Shown here piece after piece: positions 1 through 5,971 of a stretch of DNA of 15,153 nucleotides. Position numbers and translations under genes: made by a program. The notes below the pieces were generated by a model that did no database searches, was not told the DNA's origin, and saw only the letters and a program-made list of their open reading frames with translations. The stretch comes from Balneolia bacterium. Lineage in GTDB: Bacteria; Bacteroidota; Rhodothermia; Balneolales; Cyclonatronaceae. Location: the NCBI GenBank assembly GCA_003566395.1, contig PXDL01000018.1, positions 1-15,153 on the forward strand, written 5' to 3'. Within the stretch, counting starts at the first letter, position 1; every line of letters begins with the position of its first letter.

Positions 1-80
1 GGAAGGGTAGCTATCTACCCTGAGCACACTTTTTCAGCTTCAACGCAGTCAGCGGTAAAAATTCGCAGTTTTATAGCACA

Positions 81-92
81 CCCAAATTTGGG
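81..92. promoter_or_regulatory. Perfect 12-bp palindrome, possible operator
   Basis: CCCAAATTTGGG is identical to its own reverse complement. It lies about 125 bases upstream of the predicted allB -35 box, in otherwise AT-rich DNA. Such a site could bind a dimeric regulator, or it could belong to a divergent gene beyond the left edge. No factor can be assigned from the sequence. Confidence 0.35.
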
Positions 93-171
93 GTAACGCG
101 TATTTTCTATATACTCATATTAATCAACCAATTGGACCGCATATTTTATCATTTCGTGAATAATTCGGGTT

Positions 172-264
172 AAACGGTTCCGTATCTGGTCCAGGCTTTA
201 ATGCCTAAACGCCTCATTGTGATATAGTGGAAAAAATGGTACAATGGTTCGACAAACGGTTCCG
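172..264. repeat. 11-bp direct repeat bracketing the allB promoter
   Basis: AAACGGTTCCG occurs at 172-182 and again at 254-264, identical at all 11 positions with starts 82 bases apart. The first copy lies upstream of the predicted -35 box. The second begins at about the predicted transcription start. An upstream copy plus a copy at +1, spaced near an integral number of helical turns, is the arrangement expected for a repressor that loops DNA or blocks clearance. This role is inference, since the sequence shows only the repeat and its placement. Confidence 0.45.
217..245 (+). promoter_or_regulatory. Predicted sigma70-like promoter for the allB operon
   Basis: TTGTGA (217-222, 4 of 6 matches to TTGACA) is followed after exactly 17 bases by TACAAT (240-245, 5 of 6 matches to TATAAT). 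The transcription start would be near 252, giving a leader of roughly 60 bases before the ATG at 312. This is a consensus match only. If the host uses the Bacteroidota -33/-7 promoter type, the real elements could differ. Confidence 0.45.
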
Positions 265-282
265 GCCTGGTATTCCAGCCGG
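262..282 (+). other. Leader hairpin upstream of allB
   Basis: CCGG (262-265) pairs with CCGG (279-282), and CTGG (267-270) pairs with CCAG (275-278). The stem has 8 pairs with one bulged C (266) and a TATT tetraloop. It would form close to the 5' end of the predicted transcript and partly overlaps the second copy of the direct repeat. No T-run follows, so it is not an intrinsic terminator. It may protect the mRNA 5' end or affect initiation. Confidence 0.4.
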
Positions 283-311
283 CTATACGTGTCATCTTGT
301 TCCGGTATTTT

Positions 312-1667
312 ATGCAATTGATTCGGTCTCGGCGGGTAGTTATTGACGGGGAAATTCAGTCCGCCGGAATACTTATGCGTGATCATCAGATCACCGAAAT
401 CCAGCCCTATGACTCCCCCTGGCAACCTCAAATCACCAAAGTCTTTGATTTTGGTGATGCCGTTGTGATGCCGGGCCTCATCGATGCACACGTGCATATC
501 AACGAGCCGGGACGCACGGAATGGGAAGGCTTCGAATCAGCTACCCGTTCGGCCGCCTGCGGAGGCATCACCCTGCTGGCCGATATGCCGCTGAACAGCA
601 CGCCGGTCACCATCACCGCCGATGCCTTCCACCGGAAGCGAAAAAGCGCTGAAGGCCGGATTCATACCGATTGCACTTTTTACGGCGGGCTTATTCCCGG
701 AAACCACCGCCATATTGAAGAACTGCTGGATGAAGGCGTGGCAGGCATCAAAGTATTTTTGTGCCCTTCCGGCCTCACCGATTTCCCGGCCGTAACGGAG
801 GTGGACCTCAAAGCCGTGATGCCGGTACTGGCCGAGAAAGGCGTTCCCTTGCTGGCCCATGCCGAGCTTCAGCTTTCCCATTCGGCTCCCGCTTCGCCCA
901 TGCGCACCTACAAAGCATATGCAGAAAGCCGGCCGTCGGAATGGGAGGAAAAGGCCGTTGAGTCATTAATCCGGCTTTGCCGAGACACACAATGCCGGGT
1001 TCATGTTGTGCACGTGGCTTCGGTCCGCGCGGCCTCGCTGATTGCAGATGCCAAACGGGAAGGACTACCGATAAGCTGCGAAACGGCTCCGCACTATCTG
1101 TTTTTTGAATCAGACGAAGTGCCGGACGGAGACACCCGTTTTAAATGTGCACCTCCCATCAGGGACGATGCCAACCGCCGGGGTTTGCAAAAAGCACTCA
1201 GGGATGGTATTATCGATTTTGTAGCAACCGATCACTCGCCCTGCCCGCCGGAAATGAAACGGCTCGATACCGGCGACTTCAGCCGCGCATGGGGCGGCAT
1301 CGCATCCCTGCAACTCCTTTTACCGGCACTCTGGACCGCCATGAAAGATACCGGCGCAACCTTGCCGGATATGGCGGCCTGGCTAAGCGGTCGCCCTGCC
1401 CGAATGCTCGGACTTGATAGGACACACGGCCGCATTGCTCCGGGTTTCAGGGCCGACTTCACCGTCTGGGATCCGGAAGCAACATTCACCGTAAATGGGC
1501 AGGAACTCCGGCACCGACACCCGCTAACGCCCTACGAAGGCAGAAGACTCTGCGGAGCCGTCGTTTCCACCTTTCTGCGCGGCCGTCGCATTTTCAACGG
1601 CACAAAATTAACAGAACAAAATCACGGACACATCATAGCGAATTTCAGAAGGAACATGAATGAGTAA
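312..1667 (+). CDS. allB: Allantoinase
   Basis: This is a cytosolic amidohydrolase that opens the hydantoin ring of S-allantoin to give allantoate. From the ATG at 312 the protein has 451 residues, normal for the family. Metal-site residues are all visible: H60 and H62 (DAHVH), the Lys expected to be carboxylated at K147 (GIKVF), H183 (LLAHAE), H234 (VVHV) and D307 (ATDHSP). The DMPLNSTP segment (91-98) separates allantoinase from dihydroorotase and hydantoinase. A TTG at 297 would add five residues (MFRYF), but the ATG at 312 places the HxH pair as in E. coli AllB, so I prefer it. Neither start has a clear Shine-Dalgarno sequence. The 3' end overlaps the next gene by 8 bases, indicating coupled translation. 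It is the first gene of the cluster. Confidence 0.93.
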   Translation: MQLIRSRRVVIDGEIQSAGILMRDHQITEIQPYDSPWQPQITKVFDFGDAVVMPGLIDAHVHINEPGRTEWEGFESATRSAACGGITLLADMPLNSTPVTITADAFHRKRKSAEGRIHTDCTFYGGLIPGNHRHIEELLDEGVAGIKVFLCPSGLTDFPAVTEVDLKAVMPVLAEKGVPLLAHAELQLSHSAPASPMRTYKAYAESRPSEWEEKAVESLIRLCRDTQCRVHVVHVASVRAASLIADAKREGLPISCETAPHYLFFESDEVPDGDTRFKCAPPIRDDANRRGLQKALRDGIIDFVATDHSPCPPEMKRLDTGDFSRAWGGIASLQLLLPALWTAMKDTGATLPDMAAWLSGRPARMLGLDRTHGRIAPGFRADFTVWDPEATFTVNGQELRHRHPLTPYEGRRLCGAVVSTFLRGRRIFNGTKLTEQNHGHIIANFRRNMNE

Positions 1668-3171
1668 TCAATCAACAAGTGCAGCATTTACCGGCATGGT
1701 TGACCTTGCCTCGGTTAGGCTGGGGGGAAAAGCCCTCAAAGCCAGCGATGAGTTTTTTGCGGAAAAGGAAAACCTGCTTAAAGAAGACCGGGGTATTTAC
1801 ATTACCGACAAGTACACCGACAGGGGGAAATGGATGGACGGATGGGAATCGCGGCGCAAACGCGAACCCGGCCACGACTGGTGCATCGTACGGCTGGGCC
1901 TGCCCGGCGTAGTGCAGGGCGTGGATATCGACACCAACCATTTTCTCGGTAACCCCCCCGCCTATGCGTCTGTGGACGCCTGTAAAATCAGCGAAGATAT
2001 AGATGAAAACGCTCTTGAAGGGCAGGTTAAGTGGAGGGAGATTTTACCCCGCTGTCCCCTGGCCCCCGGTTCTCAGAATTTATTCGGCATCGCCAGCGAC
2101 CGGACCTGGACGCACATCAGGCTAAATATTTATCCCGACGGGGGCGTAGCGCGATTCAGGGTGTACGGCAACGTAACCCCACGCGTTCCGGTGAGTTCTC
2201 TGGGTGAAGTGGACCTTGTTGCCATGGCCAACGGCGGGCGGGCGGTAGCCTGCAGCGACATGTTTTTCAGCCCGATGTCCAACCTGATTTTACCCGACAG
2301 AGCCGCCAATATGGGTCAGGGTTGGGAAAGCCGACGACGACGCGGCCCCGGCAACGACTGGGTCATTTTGCGAACCGCACGGCCGGGTTACATCAAACGA
2401 ATTGAGGTGGATACCAACCATTTCAAGGGGAATTATCCTGACTACTGCACCATCGATGCCTGCTACGCCCCGGATATTTATATTGATGCTCTCAACTGGC
2501 CGGATATCAGCTGGGACCGGATTTTAAATGAACAGAAACTTAAGGCTCACGAACAGCATTTTTTTGATGAGGAATTGCTTTCCGAGGGGCCTTACACGCA
2601 TGTACGTCTAAATATTTACCCCGACGGGGGCGTCAGCCGTCTGAGGGTTTACGGGAGGTTTGGAGAAATGACTATTAAAGAAATCAACACCTTAAGTAAT
2701 GAAGAGGCGGTAAACACGCTCTTGCTTTGCTGCGGATCCCGCCGCTGGGCGGAAGGCGTGGCGGCTCACCGGCCCTTTGATTCGGCACATGAGATTATCT
2801 CTCTGGCCGATGAAGTCTGGGATAATCTCGGTGAAGAAGATTGGCTGGAAGCTTTCAGCCATCACCCTAAAATCGGTGACATAGACAGCCTGAGGAAAAA
2901 GTTTATGTCCACCCGCTCGTGGGCGCAAAGTGAGCAAAGCGGTACGGCCGCGGCCTCCGATGAAGTGCTTCACGAACTGGCCGAGCTGAATGAAGCCTAC
3001 CTCAAAAAGTTCAATTACATCTTTATCGTTTGCGCAACCGGAAAAAGCGCCGAAGAGATGCTCGACATTCTCAAAAGCCGCATCGACAACAAGCCCGAAG
3101 ACGAGCTTCATATCGCGGCCGGAGAACAGAAGAAAATCACCAAAATAAGACTGGAAAAACTTCTCTCATGA
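1660..3171 (+). CDS. alc-uraD: Fused allantoicase / OHCU decarboxylase
   Basis: This 503-residue protein joins two purine-pathway enzymes. Residues ~1-335 are allantoicase (allantoate to ureidoglycolate plus urea), with the usual two homologous beta-sandwich halves: GWESRRKREPGHDW (61-74) recurs as GWESRRRRGPGNDW (221-234), DTNHF recurs at 91 and 251, and NIYPDGG recurs at 156 and 318. Residues ~337-503 are OHCU decarboxylase (OHCU to S-allantoin), with the catalytic HHPKIG motif (401-406), an SEQSG segment (Glu424) and the terminal Arg497 in KIRLEKLL. The two activities are not consecutive, because allantoinase acts between them. The start ATG at 1660 has AGAAGGA about 8 bases upstream. The gene overlaps allB by 8 bases and the next gene by 4. 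A strong internal start lies at the domain boundary (separate entry). Whether a fusion protein or also a free UraD is made cannot be decided from the sequence. Confidence 0.9.
   Translation: MSNQSTSAAFTGMVDLASVRLGGKALKASDEFFAEKENLLKEDRGIYITDKYTDRGKWMDGWESRRKREPGHDWCIVRLGLPGVVQGVDIDTNHFLGNPPAYASVDACKISEDIDENALEGQVKWREILPRCPLAPGSQNLFGIASDRTWTHIRLNIYPDGGVARFRVYGNVTPRVPVSSLGEVDLVAMANGGRAVACSDMFFSPMSNLILPDRAANMGQGWESRRRRGPGNDWVILRTARPGYIKRIEVDTNHFKGNYPDYCTIDACYAPDIYIDALNWPDISWDRILNEQKLKAHEQHFFDEELLSEGPYTHVRLNIYPDGGVSRLRVYGRFGEMTIKEINTLSNEEAVNTLLLCCGSRRWAEGVAAHRPFDSAHEIISLADEVWDNLGEEDWLEAFSHHPKIGDIDSLRKKFMSTRSWAQSEQSGTAAASDEVLHELAELNEAYLKKFNYIFIVCATGKSAEEMLDILKSRIDNKPEDELHIAAGEQKKITKIRLEKLLS
2122..2633 (+). 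repeat. In-frame near-identical 26-bp direct repeat inside alc
   Basis: The segments 2122-2147 and 2608-2633 match at 25 of 26 bases and lie 486 bases (162 codons) apart in the same frame. They encode the LNIYPDGGV motif at the end of each allantoicase half. The internal protein duplication is a family feature. Base-level identity this high, including silent positions, is stronger than the rest of the duplication shows. Confidence 0.7.
2653..2670 (+). promoter_or_regulatory. Internal ribosome-binding site and ATG for the UraD domain
   Basis: GGGAGG (2653-2658) is followed after nine bases by an ATG at 2668-2670, in frame with the fusion gene (residue 337). Initiation here would yield a 167-residue protein beginning MTIKEINTLS, the normal length of a free OHCU decarboxylase. 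It is among the best Shine-Dalgarno matches in the cluster, where several genuine starts have none. Two readings are possible: a functional second start producing free UraD, or a relic of a once separate gene that lost the allantoicase stop codon. Confidence 0.5.
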
Positions 3172-4607
3172 AAACCACACTCACCGAATCTCAGCTAAAC
3201 AGGCTTCATTCCCAAATCGGGGAGGCCAACGACGCATTCAGCAAACACTGGCCGGGAGAGTCCTCTTCGCGCCAGGCTGTGCATACCGTGTATGGAGGGG
3301 CTCAGATTTTCAAGGCTGAAACAGCGGCCAGGCTTGGTGAACTTGCCCGACGCTCCCTTGAGGAAAACGCCCCCGATTTTGCCTCCTTCGCCAGGGCGCT
3401 TCGCTTTCCCGGATGGGAAAAACTGCCCCATTCCGATAAAGAGATCAGCATGCTGACTGAATCACTCGGCTCCGGCGATGAAGCTTTGCACCGTAAAAAT
3501 CCTGATGCCCGGCTTGCCTACTCGGTTTATACACGCATGAAAAAAAAGCTCGAACAGGAGCCCGTCGAAGATTTCCGCATTGACTTTGAAGATGGTTACG
3601 GAAACCGGCCCGATGCCGAAGAAGACGACGACGCACGGCGCAACGCACTTGAAGTAGCCAAAGGAATGGAACAGCGAAGTCTGCCGCCTTTTATCGGCAT
3701 CCGCATCAAACCGCTTACGCCCGAGTTAAAGAAACGCTCGCTCCGCACCCTTGACTTATTCCTCACAACCTTGGCTGCGGAAACCGGCGGGCAGCTTCCC
3801 GGTAATTTCGTGGTTACGATCCCCAAAGTTGTATCAACCGCCGAAGTGGAAACACTGGTGGACTGCTTTGAGCTTCTTGAGGCGGGCACAGCCCTTAAAC
3901 CCGGCTCGCTTAAACTTGAGCTTATGATAGAAACCCCGCAATCGCTGATCGGAAACGACGGACAGATACTGCTTCCCAAACTTATTACGGCCTCCCGCGG
4001 ACGCTGTGCCGGGGCGCATTTCGGGGTGTATGATTACACGGCCGGGGTAAATATAACCGCCGATTTTCAGAGCATGGATCATCCGGCCTGCGATTTCGCC
4101 CGACATGTAATGAAGGTTTCCTTCGCTTCAACGGGCATCAATATATCGGACGGGGCCACCAACATCATGCCGATAGGTCCGCACCGTGCGGCCAAAGGTT
4201 CCGCCCTCACCGAGGCTCAAATTCAGGAAAACAGGAACGTAGTTCACCGAGCCTGGCGGCTTATGTTCGACCATGTGAATCATTCGCTGCGCCACGGCTA
4301 TTATCAGGGATGGGATCTGCATCCGGCCCAGTTTCCGGTTCGGTACGCGGCGGTGTATTTGTTCTTTCTGCGCAACCTCGATACGGCCACGCACCGGCTC
4401 AAAACTTTTGTTGAGCGAGCCGCACAGGCTACGCTTGTCGGGGATGTTTTTGATGATGCGGCCACCGGACAGGGGCTGCTCAACTACTTTTTACGCGGAC
4501 TCAACTGCGGGGCCGTCACAAAGGAAGAAGCCGAAGCAACCGGCCTCACCCTGGATGAATTCCGTGGACGGTCTTTTGTGAAAATACTCGAAAACCGCAG
4601 ACGTTGA
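3168..4607 (+). CDS. DUF6986-like protein, CitE/HpcH/malate-synthase-type TIM barrel
   Basis: The protein has 479 residues and resembles the DUF6986 family, part of the superfamily that includes citrate lyase beta, HpcH/HpaI aldolase and malate synthase. Superfamily hallmarks are visible: DFEDGYG (139-145), a substrate-site Arg in GIRIKP (R179), the Mg-ligand Glu in MIETP (E255), the Mg-ligand Asp in FGVYDY (D289), and a C-terminal DLHPAQ (383-388) like the HP motif of CitE proteins. An intact metal site suggests an active C-C lyase or condensing enzyme. Its place just after allantoicase suggests glyoxylate, or a ureidoglycolate-derived product, as substrate, possibly in the role malate synthase plays elsewhere. 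The substrate is inference. The ATG at 3168 overlaps the upstream TGA as ATGA, showing translational coupling, so an upstream in-frame extension to 3030 is not the true start. Confidence 0.75.
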   Translation: MKTTLTESQLNRLHSQIGEANDAFSKHWPGESSSRQAVHTVYGGAQIFKAETAARLGELARRSLEENAPDFASFARALRFPGWEKLPHSDKEISMLTESLGSGDEALHRKNPDARLAYSVYTRMKKKLEQEPVEDFRIDFEDGYGNRPDAEEDDDARRNALEVAKGMEQRSLPPFIGIRIKPLTPELKKRSLRTLDLFLTTLAAETGGQLPGNFVVTIPKVVSTAEVETLVDCFELLEAGTALKPGSLKLELMIETPQSLIGNDGQILLPKLITASRGRCAGAHFGVYDYTAGVNITADFQSMDHPACDFARHVMKVSFASTGINISDGATNIMPIGPHRAAKGSALTEAQIQENRNVVHRAWRLMFDHVNHSLRHGYYQGWDLHPAQFPVRYAAVYLFFLRNLDTATHRLKTFVERAAQATLVGDVFDDAATGQGLLNYFLRGLNCGAVTKEEAEATGLTLDEFRGRSFVKILENRRR

Positions 4608-4642
4608 TTCCCCCCGGTCGTAACCCGATCCCGAACAAAAAT

Positions 4643-4655
4643 ATTCATTATGAAT
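4643..4655. promoter_or_regulatory. Inverted repeat in the gap before uraH
   Basis: ATTCAT and ATGAAT flank a single T in the 92-base gap between the DUF6986 gene and uraH, the widest gap inside the cluster. It may be an operator, or part of an internal promoter that drives uraH and uox separately. I see no convincing -35/-10 pair here. The site is short and AT-rich, so chance is a real possibility. Confidence 0.25.
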
Positions 4656-4699
4656 TCGGCTGAATCATCACCGGTTCATCCAAAAACTGCAACTATCTT

Positions 4700-5050
4700 A
4701 TGAAAAGTCCCATAACAACGCACGTGCTGGATACGGCCAACGGTCATCCGGCAAGCGGCATTCACGTAACTCTGGAAAAACGCGGAGATAACGGCAAATG
4801 GAAAGAGCTGGCTAACGACGTAACCAACGAAGACGGCCGCATCACCGACTGGTATAAACCCGGAAGCAAAGCCGAGCCGGGTACATACAGGGTCGTCTTT
4901 CACGTTGAACCTTACCTTAAAGCGACCGGACCCTCTCCACTGTTTTATTCCGAGATCCCGGTTATTTTCCATTTAAGCGAGCCCGAAGCTCATTACCACA
5001 TTCCACTTTTATTAAACCCGTACGGGTACTCAACTTACAGGGGAAGTTAA
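4700..5050 (+). CDS. uraH: 5-hydroxyisourate hydrolase (transthyretin-like)
   Basis: This 116-residue cytosolic enzyme hydrolyses 5-hydroxyisourate, the urate oxidase product, to OHCU, the UraD substrate. It spans the whole compact transthyretin-related fold. The N-terminal THVLDTANG motif carries catalytic His8, EDGRITDW supplies Arg47, and HYHIPLLL (98-105) supplies the second active-site His. The protein ends in the family signature STYRGS. There is no signal peptide, and the YRGS tail marks a true hydrolase rather than a hormone-binding transthyretin. The start at 4700 has no obvious Shine-Dalgarno sequence. It lies four bases upstream of the urate oxidase gene, matching consecutive steps. 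Confidence 0.96.
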   Translation: MKSPITTHVLDTANGHPASGIHVTLEKRGDNGKWKELANDVTNEDGRITDWYKPGSKAEPGTYRVVFHVEPYLKATGPSPLFYSEIPVIFHLSEPEAHYHIPLLLNPYGYSTYRGS

Positions 5051-5054
5051 GATT

Positions 5055-5894
5055 ATGGCAAAAATGACGGAAAACAGTTACGGAAAATCCGGGGTGCGCC
5101 TGTTAAAAGTGCTGCGCGGAGACGACAAGCACCGGCTTATGGAATTCACCGTAGATATACGCTTGTTCGGTGATTTCGAGTCTGCCCATACCGAAGGCGA
5201 CAACAGCAAGGTACTGCCCACCGATACCATGAAAAACACGGTGTACGTAATGGCCAAAAAACACAGCTTCGGATCGGCCGAGGAGTTCGGCCTGATTCTG
5301 GCGCGTCATTTCGTGAGCAGTCAGCCCCAAATCAGCAAGGCGCGCATCACCCTGAAAGAGCGCCCGTGGCAGCATATGACCCATGAGGGCAAACCCGACC
5401 CGCATGCCTTCACCCAGGCAACCGGAGAGCGTTCTACCACCTTTGTTGAGCACAGCGCATCTTCAACTCACATAAAAGCGGGGCTGGAAAACCTCATCAT
5501 CCTGAAATCCACCAACTCCGGTTTCAGTAATTATGTGATGGATGAGTACACCACCCTGGCCGAAACCGACGACCGTGTCTTCGCCACAAGCCTAACCGCC
5601 ACATGGTCTTACAATACGCTTAAAGCGGACTTCAACGCTATTCGCGGTACTATCCGCACCATGCTGCTGAAAACTTTTGCGGATCATCACAGTCTTTCGG
5701 TGCAGCATACCCTTTATGCTATGGGCGAGGACGTCCTTGCCGCCACCCCTGAGATGGAAACCATCAAAATGACCATGCCCAACAAGCACTTCCTCAAATT
5801 CGACCTCAAACCCTTCAAACTGGACAATAACAACGAGATTTTCTATCCTATCGAAGAGCCTTACGGATTAATAGAAGCCGAACTCAGTAGATAG
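5055..5894 (+). CDS. uox: Urate oxidase (uricase)
   Basis: This 279-residue, cofactor-independent oxidase turns urate and O2 into 5-hydroxyisourate and H2O2. The two T-fold halves and the key residues are present: Lys11 in YGKSGVR, the TDT triad (56-58) in VLPTDTMKNTVY, Phe157 in SGF, Arg174 in DDR, Gln217 in SVQHTLY, Asn243 and His245 in PNKHF. These correspond to the catalytic Lys/Thr/His and the urate-binding Phe/Arg/Gln of fungal and Bacillus enzymes. AGGGGAAG lies about 8 bases before the ATG. Use of uricase rather than an FAD-dependent HpxO/HpyO enzyme means an aerobic pathway that produces peroxide. No catalase is visible in the window. The gene is not fused to uraD, unlike Bacillus pucL. 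Confidence 0.96.
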   Translation: MAKMTENSYGKSGVRLLKVLRGDDKHRLMEFTVDIRLFGDFESAHTEGDNSKVLPTDTMKNTVYVMAKKHSFGSAEEFGLILARHFVSSQPQISKARITLKERPWQHMTHEGKPDPHAFTQATGERSTTFVEHSASSTHIKAGLENLIILKSTNSGFSNYVMDEYTTLAETDDRVFATSLTATWSYNTLKADFNAIRGTIRTMLLKTFADHHSLSVQHTLYAMGEDVLAATPEMETIKMTMPNKHFLKFDLKPFKLDNNNEIFYPIEEPYGLIEAELSR

Positions 5895-5971
5895 TTTTTT
5901 CTTTTTGTTCAGGGTGATGCCGCCCGTTTCCTATTCCGGTTTCAGCCCTTATTCAAGTCAACATATCCGAC

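Larger units (their letters stand above)
1..296. other. Upstream intergenic/regulatory region of the purine cluster
   Basis: I see no credible coding sequence here on either strand. The stretch is AT-rich up to about position 170. It holds a 6-bp hairpin at 5-20 (GGGTAG, loop CTAT, CTACCC), which could be the end of an upstream transcript, although its nearest T-run (30-34) is too far away for a classical intrinsic terminator. It also holds a perfect 12-bp palindrome at 81-92, an 11-bp direct repeat, a sigma70-like promoter and a leader hairpin, listed separately. The concentration of such elements fits control of the operon that starts with allB. No regulator gene is present in this part of the window. 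Confidence 0.6.

Noticed and set aside
5..20. Intrinsic terminator at the left edge
   Set aside because: The 6-bp stem is real, but the T-run begins about ten bases after it, so it is reported only as a stem-loop in the upstream region.
297..311. TTG start giving allantoinase five more residues
   Set aside because: The ATG at 312 aligns the metal-binding residues with E. coli AllB numbering, and the extra MFRYF has no family support.
2692..3111. 139-codon minus-strand open frame
   Set aside because: It is opposite the UraD domain, which carries clear catalytic motifs on the plus strand, and is a shadow.
3030..3167. In-frame N-terminal extension of the DUF6986 gene
   Set aside because: The added 46 residues are highly basic, lie inside the UraD coding region in another frame, and precede an ATG that forms a typical ATGA overlap with the upstream stop.
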